A stretch of 64,000 nucleotides of DNA from Lycium barbarum (lineage: Eukaryota; Streptophyta; Magnoliopsida; Solanales; Solanaceae): assembly GCF_019175385.1 (NCBI RefSeq), contig NC_083341.1, forward strand, positions 85,710,321 to 85,774,320, given 5' to 3'. Each line of letters starts with the position of its first letter. Position 1 is the first letter of the stretch. Position numbers and translations under genes: made by a program. Of the stretch, positions 46,428 to 57,199 are shown in pieces. A model generated the notes under the pieces. The model saw only the letters and a list, made by a program, of their open reading frames with translations, was not told where the DNA came from and ran no database searches.

Positions 46428-46813
46428 TGTCATGACCCAATCCGATGAGTCGTGACGAGCGTCTGACTTCTAGGGACCAAACACCCCTATACACGTATCT
46501 GGACCATACTGAACATCAAAGGCCCATGACTGGTATAAACTGAACTCAAAAAAAAAAAAGGAAAGCGTTAGCACTTGTACAATATGCATATATATACACA
46601 ACATGTGGAAGAACAGTACAAGCTAGCTAGGCTGCTGCATATACTGTACACAAAAGAATAGAAGCTGACAAGGCTACATCGTCTGACTACTACATACAAA
46701 TGTCTACAGACCTCTACTGGAATAAAAGTTGTGGAAAGGACGGGACACCCATATGTATACTCATCTAAAAAGGGGCATACCAAAACGGATTGTAGCTCCG
46801 GATCGAATGGAGC
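46428..46813 (-). repeat. S3: LTR fragment (minus strand) interrupted by G2
   Basis: TGTCATGACCC at 46428 is the reverse complement of a typical LTR end. The sequence up to 46813 resembles the outer part of the X-N2 LTR (gacaggg, accaaaa and tccgga blocks). The rest should lie right of G2, outside the window. It may be a solo LTR or part of a full element. Confidence 0.6.
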
Positions 46814-49222
46814 TGTTACACCTCGGAAAAGTCTCCGTACATGTACAATGAGTAGACCGGCGAAGGGCATGAGTGTGCGACGTTGTACTAAGAAGGGAAT
46901 GACGATTCATGAATTTTTGGAAATAAGAAAGTTGTAGAATTTCAATTCAGCCAGTGGTCGTAAAACAGAATACAACCCGTAAAGTGATTTACGGACCGTA
47001 TACTGCCATCGTCCTCCAACGTTCCAAAAATTTCAACTTTCTGTCCAAAGTTTAGATGGTAAAATACGACCCAATTTACGGACCATAAACTGAAATACGG
47101 CCCGTAAAATGTGGTCGTAAACCATCATGACCTTCAGCAAACCTTTCTGTTTTTTATATGCTTAAATACGACCACGTTATATGGCCCGTAAACTAGTATA
47201 CAGTCCGTAAACTGTGGTTTACGACCACCGTACACCCCGACGACTGTTTATTAAAAATCAGATTTTGTGATTATTATAAGTGACTTTCTCATTCATTTTC
47301 ATTCATATTTCATCTCTAACCTTCAAGAACCCTCTAGAACTTATCAAAACATTTCATCCACAAAATTTAAGAGAATCAAAGGGAGATCAAGATCAACAAC
47401 ACCAAATCCATGAAACAAAGTATGTGAAACTCAAGTGAAGTTCATCCAAACCAAGAAATTACAAGGAAGGAAAAATAGAGTTTAGAGGAAGGAGGAAGAA
47501 ATCCATTCTAGGCTTGTTCCACCACCATCTAAGGTAGGTTTTATGACTTTATCATGTTGTTTAAGGTATTGGAAAGCTAAGATGCTTGAATTGTAGAAAG
47601 ACATGAAAAATGGGTCTTAAATGGGAGAATAGTGTCATAATTGAATAGTAGTTGAATGGAACCATAAACGTTGATGTGCCATGATTATGAATATGTTGTA
47701 AATGATGTTTAGACCAGGAAATAAGCATTATATATGAGAAAACACGATAACAAACTACAACCATAAATGTTGAGAAAATAGAGAAAAATGGTAGATGTTG
47801 CTCAAAGTATATGAATGACGATTGTTGATACGATATTGTGAAGTGAAGTTGTAAATGTTTGGGAGTTGATATAGACTATGAGAAAAGTATTATAAATACA
47901 GGAAGTGCTGCCCAATTTTCTCTAGAAATAGTGACGCATTCCCGTAGTCGATTAACTAACGTCAATACGAATTCTTTCGTGAAGGTAGCGACGTGACATT
48001 AAAGGAGGGCAAGTGAACGATAGCTTAGATAAAAGACAAAGGTATGTGAGGATAATCATTTTCTTTCTATGGCATGAATCCCATGATATGATTCTTCTTC
48101 CTTTCCATGATTCTCCAATAACCCGGAAAGCCAAGAGCCTAAGATCATGAATAGCTATATGAGTCAAGAGATATGATATGACGATCTTATAAAGTAAATG
48201 ATGTTGTTCCTTGTATACACTCACCTTATATACTAATCCCTTCAAGGTGAGGCAGAATGTTCACATATGTTAATAATGAAATCGAGGGTTCACGACCTTA
48301 CGTCACCTCGATAGAATGTTGTTGTTCTAGAGTCTTTATGCATGTACGATGACAAGTATATTTTGATAAGCATAATTACTATAAGTATTTTATGATGAGC
48401 ATGTCACGATTGCATCACACGAGGCCTAGTTGGCCGGCCAGTCACCGCGAAAGCGGGCAGCTATACGATACACCATAGCCAGTTGGCATGGGCAGACACC
48501 ACTAGTGGGCGGCATGAGATGGTACCCCGGACGCGGGAGGCCTGGACGCGGGCTAATGTTACTGATTATCACACTGCACCTATATGGTCGGGCAGTTTAT
48601 ATATATATATATGATCTGCATACATGAGATGATGATAAGCGTAAAGGTAAGTTAGCATGCATTACTTTTCATGTAATTCCCAGTCAGGTACAGTTGCTCC
48701 ATACTTGATGCCTCCCTTGTTTCCTTGATGCATTATTATTGTTCATGCCTCTCATACTCAGTACAATATTCGTACTGACGTCCTTTTTCTTTGGACGCTG
48801 TGTTCATGCCCACAGGTAGACAGGGAGGTGAGCTCGATCCAGATTCTTTGTAGCTGCCAGCTGATTGCGAGCACTCCAATGTCCGGAGGTGCTCATGATT
48901 ATTGTCTTGGTATATGTATATTTTGGGCATGGTGGAGTCTTGTTCCACCTACATGTTTAGTTTGTCAGTAGAGGCTCGTAGATGCGCAGTGTGGGTAGAT
49001 GGTCTCACGAGAGGCTTTTATGTATAAGTATGTATTATTTTGATGGCCGAGAGGCTTATGTATATAAAAGTATTTTTATTTTCTCAAATGAAAAGATGAT
49101 CTTCTTATGTCCTAAGCATGAATTGATAAAAGAGCATTAAATGGGTAAGGCGAGTAGCAAAACGAGTGGTGCTCGGTGGCTAGCCCCGGGTACCCGTCAC
49201 GGCCCCTAGCTGGGACGTGACA
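46814..49222 (+). repeat. G2 5' LTR
   Basis: It is 2409 bp, from TGTTACACCTCGG to GGGACGTGACA. It contains diverged TACGGnCCGTA boxes (46966-47226), the CTCACCTT/AAGGTGAG inverted repeat (48220-48251) and the hairpin block (48759-48815). SL3 of the block is CTGTG/CACAG instead of CTGCG/CGCAG. Confidence 0.9.
48759..48815 (+). other. Three-hairpin block of the G2 LTR
   Basis: CAGTAC/GTACTG (48759-48777), CGTCC/GGACG (48779-48797) and CTGTG/CACAG (48798-48815). The SL3 arms carry a paired substitution relative to the other LTRs. Confidence 0.65.
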
Positions 49223-49226
49223 AAAG

Positions 49227-49238
49227 TGGTATCAGAGC
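49227..49238 (+). other. G2 primer-binding site
   Basis: TGGTATCAGAGC, four bases after the LTR end. It matches initiator tRNA-Met exactly. Confidence 0.93.
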
Positions 49239-49411
49239 AGTTCGTCCTAGGAAGTGTCTACGAGCCGTGTCTAGTAGAGCCTTGTTTATGGTGTGTTGCG
49301 CGCCACATCAATAAACAGGAGGCTACCGGGCATTTAGGAAAAATGACCATTCTTCTTCTATGAGATCGTTTGATAGAACCATGTGTAAGATTATATCCTC
49401 CCTAATAGTGC
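49239..49411 (+). other. G2 post-PBS leader (cut by X-N2)
   Basis: It is homologous to the G1 and X leaders. It has a hairpin with arms GTTTAT (49284-49289) and ATAAAC (49311-49316) and inner GTG/CAC pairs. X-N2 inserted nine bases before the gag ATG, so the leader continues only at 60152. Confidence 0.6.
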
Positions 49412-49416
49412 GTTAT
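49412..49416. repeat. Target-site duplication GTTAT, left of X-N2
   Basis: GTTAT is repeated at 60147-60151; G2 sequence continues directly across. Confidence 0.92.
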
Positions 49417-52340
49417 TGTCACGACCCAACCCCGTGGACCGTGACTAGTGCCCGAGATGGACACCCATACGCGCTTGCTTACCAAATCAGCATATCAACG
49501 ACTTATCCATATCCAATATATATTAATTATTACAGATATTAAGGGCGGATGTTATCTTAAGCGGTCGCATATATCAAACACATGATACAGGGGCCGCCAA
49601 GGCTTTCGTAGAACATATCGTCCAAAGCATATACATAAGTATATATACATACAAGCCGTTAAGGCTGTCATGGCAAATAGGACCGCTTAGACGCAAATCA
49701 CAGACATAACCGAACATTAACGACCCATGACCACATATATGTCTACAGGCCTCTAACAAACACAACAGAATCATATGACAGGACAGGGCCCCGTCGTACC
49801 CCTGAATATACACATACATATATATAACGGAAGAGTTTGTACCAAAATATGGGCTCCGGAACAAGGGAGCACTCCAAAGCAGCAGAACAGATAGCCTAAG
49901 CTGTCAGGTCACTCACACGAACGTCTGTACCTGCGGGCATGAAACGCAGCCCCCGAAGAAAGGGGGTCAGTACGGAATATGTACTGAGTATGTAAGGCAT
50001 GAAATACAACTGAAAAGATCATAACTGAAATAGAGATTCCAGGAGTCAAGTATCATAGTCAAGAAACCACTGTACCTGTGCAGTACGAATCAGAATCAAA
50101 CATTCTCATATCACATACCGTACCCGGCCCATTATGGGACTCGGTGACTGAAATCATGTCATTATGTCATCATGAATACATGTATACATATTTCGTACCC
50201 GGCCCTCTAGTGAGGGACTCGGTTAATAGAGTCATGCATATCAATATCATATGTCATGTATATACCGTACCCGGCCCTCTAGTGAGGGACTCGGTGAGTG
50301 AAGTCATATCATCATATCAGTATGCCATCATGTCATCATGCATATACATATATACATACCGTACCCGGCCCTCTAGTGAGGGACTCGGTGAATCAAATCA
50401 TCATATGCCCTCCTGTCCACCATAACACATCATCTTCATCATCATATCATCATAAACATATACCGTACCCGGCCCTCTAATGAGGGACTCGGTGAACAAT
50501 GCAGAGGAGTGCTCACGATAACATACCCGGCCCGGGACTCGGTGAATAGACATATTAAGGCGTGCACGAGCAGAGTACTGAGAAACTATATGCATATAAA
50601 TCAAGACTCGATAAATAAGTATACTTGCCGACATCGGAGGGCTTAGAAACAAGTTTCGGATCAATCCGACTTAGTATGAGGAAGTTATGAGAGTTTGAAA
50701 TACAGAAGCTCCTACGAACATTTCAGAAGCCATTTTTGGAGAATCGAAGCCACAATCATATCAAGTATCTTTCGGATATCATATGGATCAGATAAAATAT
50801 AGCCTTTAGAATCATGTGTACATATCAAAGTGTATCAAAGATTTAGCGGAATAATCAGACGTGCCATCATTTGAAAATCAAGACATAAGCCATATCACTT
50901 ATCTTTCGAATGCCAATTCGGAAACATGTCAAACAAACTTCGGACATTACGGATACACATCAAAACCATATGAAACAGCTTATGGAAGTCAATAATATTA
51001 GCCATCCTAGTGGTTCTAAGAATAGGAAGTTCTTTGAATTCATACATATACGTCATTTGCTCGTTTCATAGAGATCATGCCAAAAGAAAGAAAGGTAAGC
51101 CTTACATACCTTGTCCGCTCCTACGCTAATCCGAACTTAAGTCTTTGGCTTCGCAAGATCTACAACAATATTAACATGTACCAACATTAGCCATAAACAC
51201 TTAGGAGTCCAATTCCAAGCCGACACTTAATCTACCGAAATTTCGGCAGCATTTCCCCTGTAAAAACAACAACCCCGAGAATTTAACTTGGCCAAATTTA
51301 ACAACAACCATACCAACAATCAATTTGAAGCATATTCTAACATTAGTAACCCGCACAACATTCAAAACAATCCAACCAACTCTATTCCACACGAAACTCT
51401 ACAAATGCAACAAAAGCTACAACAACACACTTCCTTCTTCCCGATTCATAAACTACAACATAAATTCATACTTTAGCAACTTCATTCTCACAACTACATA
51501 AAACAATATTAAAATCACATAATTTCCTACAACAACCTACAACCGATTTCCATGCCAACTTGAACCATTAGTCTTCCATTTGCATCATAAGATCCACAAC
51601 AACACAACTAACATATTAAATAAAATTAATTCACCTCTCCTCCACCATTCAATAACCACACGGCCACCATTCAACACACACACTCACACGGCCACACACA
51701 ACACACATTATTTCCATAATTTTCATTCAATTCTACTTACTACAACATATATAAACCTTCCATAACATATAAAAGAATATGAATTCTTACCTTTTTCCTC
51801 AACTTTTCACTTGACTAGAATTTTTGGACTTGCCACCAAGAGTAGTTTTCTTGCTTCAACAATTATACCACGTTAAAGAGGACCATTGAATTAGTGGGAA
51901 TACTAGGAGAATATATTTTTTTTGGATCAAGATGGATGGATTCAAAAAAAAATTCCTCTTCTTGTTCTTGGCCGAAAGGCCTTCTTTCTCTTGGTCTTAA
52001 TTTCTTTTTCTTGAAAGTTCTTGAATTGATGAATAATAGTGGCCCGTTTCTCTTTTTATTTACTAAATTTAGCTTTTACATGGGCCTTGGCCCATTCCCC
52101 CATTGGCCGGCAACCTTGGGCCTCTTTTTTTTTTCCAAGCCCAATTATTTGTGACTAATTTTTGTAATTCAAGAAACTATTTTCCAAATTTATAATTTTG
52201 CCCTTAGCCTTCCTCAACATTTCCGCATCAATATTTTCATGAACAACCTATGTATTAAATAAGATCAAAAATATTGCCTTATCTCTTACTAGTCACAATT
52301 ATCTCGAATTATCCGAATATGCAAAATACGGGATATAACA
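49417..52340 (-). repeat. X-N2 3' LTR
   Basis: In minus sense it begins TGTTATATCCCG and ends in GGGTCGTGACA form. It contains the hairpin block (49931-49986), tandem CCCTCTAGTGAGGG units (50107-50560) and the near-palindrome CTACCGAAATTTCGGCAG (51232-51249). Confidence 0.92.
50107..50560 (-). repeat. Tandem hairpin sub-repeat in X-N2 3' LTR
   Basis: Five to six units of GTACCCGGCCC..GGGACTCGGTGA surround a CCCTCTAGTGAGGG hairpin, with spacers of 40-70 bases rich in CATCAT. It is repeated in the 5' LTR at 57900-58340. Confidence 0.8.
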
Positions 52341-52376
52341 TCCTCCCCCCCTTTAGAACATTCGTCCTCGAATGTT
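52341..52376 (-). other. X-N2 polypurine tract and preceding hairpin
   Basis: In minus sense AACATTCG-AGGA-CGAATGTT (52357-52376), then AAAGGGGGGGAGGA, then the LTR. Confidence 0.87.
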
Positions 52377-52380
52377 GAAC

Positions 52381-53737
52381 AGCTCAACTGGTAAGAGGCG
52401 ATTCCCTCTGGGGAATGTAAAGGAGCACGGGGACGCGGGATCGAGCCCAAGTAGCGCTGCATGCGTGACTATGAGCTGATACCTGAGCGACTGTGCAGAG
52501 ACAATACCTTAGGTGTGGGTCTTTGGCAGAGACAAGTCTCCCCTCAGGTATTGTCCACGTGTCGGTATGGCATTCGACCATTTATACCCTTGTTTAACCA
52601 GGCCCTGCAGACCCCAAGGGAGGCTCGAACCCTCGACGACCACGTCTTTACACCCTCCAGAGAGAGTCGCCTCTTACCAATTGAGCTGCAGCTCAACTGG
52701 TAAGAGGCGATTCCCTCTGGGGAATGTAAAGGAGCACGGGGACGCGGGATCGAGCCCAAGTAGCGCTGCATGCGTGAATATGAGCTGATACCTGAGCGAC
52801 TGTGCAGAGACAATACCTTAGGTGTGGGTCCCGGGTGGATTGCCTCACTAAATTCGCTCAGGTATCAGCTCATATTCACGCATGCAGCGCTACTTGGGCT
52901 CGATCCCGCGTCCCCGTGCTCCTTTACATTCCCCAGAGGGAATCGCCTCTTACCAATTGAGCTCCGGGACCCACACCTAAGGTATTGTCTCTGCACAGTC
53001 GCTCAGGTATCAGCTCATATTCACGCATGCAGCGCTACTTGGGCTCGATCCCGCGTCCCCGTGCTCCTTTACATTCCCCAGAGGGAATCGCCTCTTACCA
53101 GTTGAGCTTGCCTCACTAAATTCGCTCAGGTATCAGCTCATATTCACGCATGCAGCGCTACTTGGGCTCGATCCCGCGTCCCCGTGCTCCTTTACATTCC
53201 CCAGAGGGAATCGCTTCTTACCAGTTGAGCTGCAGCTCAATTGGTAAGAGGCGATTCCCTCTGGGGAATGTAAAGGAGCACGGGGACGCGGGATCGAGCC
53301 CAAGTAGCGCTGCATGCGTGAATATGAGCTGATACCTGAGCGACTGTGCAGAGACAATACCTTAGGTGTGGGTCCCGGGTGGATTGCCTCACTAAAAGGC
53401 GCCTTTTTGGCAGAGACAAGTCTCCCCTCTGGTATTGTCCACGTGTCGGTATGGCATTCGACCATTTATACCCTTGTTTAACCAGGCCCTGCAGACCCCA
53501 AGGGAGGCTCGAACCCTCGACGACCACGTCTTTACACCCTCCAGAGAGAGTCGCCTCTTACCAATTGAGCTGCAGCTCAATTGGTAAGAGGCGATTCCCT
53601 CTGGGGAATGTAAAGGAGCACGGGGACGCGGGATCGAGCCCAAGTAGCGCTGCATGCGTGAATATGAGCTGATACCTGAGCGACTGTGCAGAGACAATAC
53701 CTTAGGTGTGGGTCCCGGGTGGATTGCCTCACTAAAA
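52381..53737. repeat. Cluster of nine tRNA-derived SINE-like modules in both orientations
   Basis: Each module has a tRNA-like A-box (AGCTCAATTGGTAAGAG) and, 50-55 bases on, a B-box-like motif. Two types occur. Type alpha has GGGATCGAGCCC; type beta has GGGTTCGAGCC and a different tail. Order: alpha+ 52381-52520, beta- 52521-52688, alpha+ 52689-52852, alpha- 52853-52963 (partial), alpha- 52964-53108, alpha- 53109-53232 (partial), alpha+ 53233-53397, beta- 53398-53572, alpha+ 53573-53737. Three head-to-head junctions form palindromes centred on CTGCAG; the one at 53551-53594 is a perfect 44-bp palindrome. Copies are almost identical. X-N1 and the X-array lack this cluster. Confidence 0.8.
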
Positions 53738-55917
53738 AGCCTCTTACCAGACGCCTATTATAATACTTCGGGGAGGTCTCCCCTATAATTGTCACATATG
53801 ATCATTTAACATATCTGTTTTAGAAGCTTAGATTGCCTGTGGGCGTAGCAAATAAATAGGGGTACTCCTTTTTTCATTTCTTCTTTCGGCTCCCCAGATC
53901 GTCTTCTCTGTATTATTGTTTGGCCGCAATTCTTTAACCGTAACCTCGTCGTTGGTATATAAGTTTCTTACCTGACCATCCGTTATAGACACAGATTATT
54001 CCTTATGTGGTAGCTTCTTTGTCACTTAGATATCACTTATATGAAACACTTGGGAAGGGTCACTAACACATTTGCGAAGCATAGGCACGTGGAAGACTGG
54101 ATGTATCGTTTCTAATTCGGTGATACCTCTGATTCATGGGTGACTTGGTACGGACAATTTGATAGAGTCTATTATATCTCAAATTGAGCTTTCCCTTTTT
54201 AATTTTTCATTCTAAGTGTTTATCCAGTAATGACTTTGTCGCTAACGAGCATAATGGTTATGTTCCTTTCCAAGGCCAGTCATATCAGCATTCAAAACGT
54301 ATATACATTATATTGCCTTGCCATTTCTTGTCCTTCGCAGTCCGACTATACTAATGACGACTTGTGATTCGAGTTCAGTTAATTTCTTAACCTGCAACAT
54401 CTTTGGGTTCTTGTCGCAACTTTTCCTCATTTCCTTTCCTCACATTCTTCGATGCCAGCACACTAGTCTGTAACTTCCTTAGATTGGTGATCGTTGCATC
54501 AATCGTCATTCCTTGTTAGCTCTCCGGCGTGGGATCCTTATCATTAAAATCGGGCATAGCTTCATGCTAATTATTCTTACAATTCCATAGCGTATACCCT
54601 CATGTTCAGCGTGATTAATAGTCCATGAATTATTTTCTAGTACCCGGTAGTCTCTTTTATCTTCTATCCATATAAGCAGCGCGCTTCCTTTCTTCGGGAA
54701 GTTATCAACTATCAACTGTTGTTACTCTTCGTTGACCTTGTGGATTTAGCCTGTATACCTTTCTTGCTCTCTTTATCGCCTTCTTCTGGAACTCAGATCA
54801 TCATAACTCATTTCAAATCTAGTATGTTCTCCCCCCCCCCCCCCCCCCCCTTATTAAGAGGGTTTATATATGTCTATGCCCTTTAAGTAACCATCGCCTT
54901 CCGCGATCCTCTTACAATTGCAATCCCTTCATTATGGAGTCTATCCTATCTATCTCCTTGTTAACTACGTTCTCATATTGAGTTAGAGTACTTCTAAGGG
55001 CATCCATTTCCAACACTTATTTTTTTTCCATTTTGACTCACCTTTGTCCTTATATCTAACAGTGTCATTAATATTCTGGTGCGCATCCTTTCCATTTATT
55101 ATTATTTGTAACATTAGCTCTAAGGTTCGTAAGATATTACTGTTATTCGTACAAATCGGCTCCATTCTTAAGTCACTCTCCAGAAAGGCTTCTCTTATGT
55201 TCAAATCAACTATACCAACATGGCTGTGGAATTATCATTCCTTTGATAAGTAGTCAGTCGGCTATCGCCAACTTATTAAAATATCCTCCGTACTTCCATA
55301 TGTTTGTCCTATTTCCACTGTCGACCTTCCTCAAGTTTGTTTCCCTTTTTTCCCTATACTATCACACTCTAGTCCTTTTATAGACCTGTCCCCTAAATTT
55401 CTACGCGAATAGTTCCATGCTTTGCCCGTCGGCTCTTCTGGAGGTTTTGCTCGATCATATTTCTTACCTTCCGTTTACTCACTCTCTTTCTTTTCCAAAT
55501 ATCATTGTATTAGAGTTTTCCAATCTCACTTGTAGTGACATCAGTATCAGTCTATTTCAGGACTTCTGTACCATACCCTTCGCTTGTCTCTTGGGTTCCA
55601 TTCAGTTAGTGTCTTTTATACATCGCCACACTGGTTGCTAGGTTTCACCTGTCAATCAATACAATCGTAAATGAGATGTCATATGCATACATATACATTT
55701 ATTTCCATTTTGTTTACAAAACATTTCCCAAACACTATTCAAACTTACTCTGATTCCAAAGCTGCGTTGCGCTTTCTCCCTCCTCCCCAACTTAGTCTGC
55801 CTTAGCCCACGCGACCTCTTTAAGGTTTCTAACCACTCCACATACTCTAATTTCCTTTAGGTTACCCCAAATTCCCATTTGTCTCTTATATCTACATTTG
55901 TGAAAAATTTTAGCATA
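53738..55917 (-). other. Non-coding internal region of X-N2
   Basis: No supported ORF. It contains a C20 run at 54831-54850, which in element sense is G20. It lies where the X-array has its internal cPPT-like tract, with similar flanks (AATAAGGG... and AACATA). The rest is degenerate purine-rich (minus sense) sequence like that of the X-array. Confidence 0.6.
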
Positions 55918-56021
55918 CTTCTCAGGGGGTCACCCATCCCAAAATTGCTCTGGCCCTAGCACGCTTAACCTTGAAACTTTAATACATTTCGATGCGTTAA
56001 TACCGGTATAATTGCATCCAC
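55918..56021 (-). other. 5S rRNA-derived module of X-N2
   Basis: In minus sense it starts GGATGCAATTATACC, close to the 5' end of plant 5S rRNA. It continues with GGTTAAGCGTGCTAGGGC, GGGATGGGTGACC and CCCTGAGAAGT. It is the copy with the best-preserved 5' end. Confidence 0.85.
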
Positions 56022-56398
56022 TACCCCGCACGACCTTTATCACGTAATCTGGGGCAAGTCGGTATCTTAACAACTTCCAAAAGGTTCTCGTAATGGGTCC
56101 CACTCCGATCTAGAGAGGATTCTTTTACTTTTCTGACTATACAATTACCGTGTTGCCCTTTTGAATCCTCAATATTCACTTCCATCTGTACATATGATTA
56201 CCTTTCATCCGGGGTTCCTAGATTCACACTGGTGGCGGAGACATCTCAGTCGCCGTTACTTATAACCATTGGGTCATCGGCCTTTTTTAAATTTCCGTTT
56301 GCCGTTATTAAATAGTACTCTACAGAAGTTACACATACATAGAAAAATCCAAAGAGAACTCATATACCTGTAGCTGATCGGTCTCGGGTTTGATCTGG
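56022..56398 (-). other. Non-coding stretch between ORFX and 5S module of X-N2
   Basis: It shares blocks with X-N1 9413-10127, such as GGGTCCCACTC. No ORF or further motif is recognised. Confidence 0.5.
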
Positions 56399-56911
56399 GG
56401 AGCTGCCATGTGAAGTGTGCTCCTCATCATCGTCTGTCTGCCATCCGCTCGTCTAACTCCCGTCATTGCTCGCATCTGAATCGGAGGAGTACAGATAACC
56501 AGGCAATTCCTGGTTTACTGACGGCCAGGATAAGGGACTAGAGTAGTCCGTAACACTCACCGGGGAGGCCTGTCTAACATAGTGCTCCACCACAGGAGCA
56601 GCTGGCATGACCCCAGAAATCCCCTCCTCCGGTGTACCAGGGAAATGCTTGGATGGATCTGTATCATAACTATCCTCCTCCCTAGGGGTAAGAAACTCTG
56701 GAGGAATCGTCGCCGGATCCTCCGAGGGATCTGTATCATAACTGCCCTCCGTGGGATCCTCTGCTCTGGGGGTCAAAAACTCTGGAGGAATTGTTGTTGG
56801 GTCCTCCGAAGGATCGGTCTCAATCGAATAGATGAGGCTCCTCTTACTCGGTCCTGGCGATATCCGAGGGGCCTTCTTAGCACCCCCACTATCAGAAGTT
56901 GTCCTCTTCAT
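56399..56911 (-). pseudogene. ORFX of X-N2, with one premature stop
   Basis: The ATG is at 56909-56911. The first 152 residues are open: MKRTTSDSGGAKKAPR, then ETDPSEDPTTIPPEFLTP, YDTDPSEDPATIPPEFLTP and YDTDPSKHF in series, then VEHYVRQASPVSV and SSDSDASNDGS. A TAG at 56453-56455 stops it. The same frame beyond still encodes the family C-terminus (TDDDEEHTSHGSS, DQTRDRSATGI-like). Module number differs from the array copies, showing repeat expansion and loss. No known domain. Confidence 0.65.
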
Positions 56912-57019
56912 CTTTCGTCAATCTACAATCACCTGTAGGAAGAGGATCAGAAACGATTTCCTAAAATACTGACGCTATCGCTCTTTTTGGAGCCTCGCTG
57001 TAGACACAGCAATTCGTTA

Positions 57020-57183
57020 GAAGGGAACCGTCCTAATAAATACAGCTCTATCGCACGATCTAAGAGCGAAGAAAAAGTAACATCCTAAATGTCATGTAGC
57101 TTCCTGTTTATAGATGTGGTGCACAACACACCGATAAACAAGACTCTACTAGACACGGCCTGTAGACATTCCGAGGACAAACC
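57020..57183 (-). other. X-N2 post-PBS leader with conserved hairpin
   Basis: Hairpin arms are GTTTATAGATGTG (57106-57118) and CACACCGATAAAC (57127-57139). In RNA sense the one A/C pair becomes a G-U wobble. It is homologous to the X-N1 and G2 leaders. Confidence 0.65.
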
Positions 57184-57195
57184 GCTCTGATACCA
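57184..57195 (-). other. X-N2 primer-binding site
   Basis: In minus sense TGGTATCAGAGC, four bases from the LTR end. Confidence 0.92.
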
Positions 57196-57199
57196 CTTT

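Noticed and set aside
50107..50560. CRISPR-like regularly spaced repeats (also at 33700-34070 and 57900-58340)
   Set aside because: Eukaryotic LTR sub-repeats with degenerate units and similar AT-rich spacers; no cas genes and no unique spacers.
52770..53105. ORFs of 90-111 codons across the SINE-like cluster on both strands
   Set aside because: They repeat with the modules and read through tRNA-like sequence in several frames; no coding evidence.
52381..53737. True tRNA genes
   Set aside because: A- and B-box motifs are present but acceptor and anticodon stems do not fold into a cloverleaf by eye, and the modules continue into non-tRNA tails. SINE-like modules fit better.
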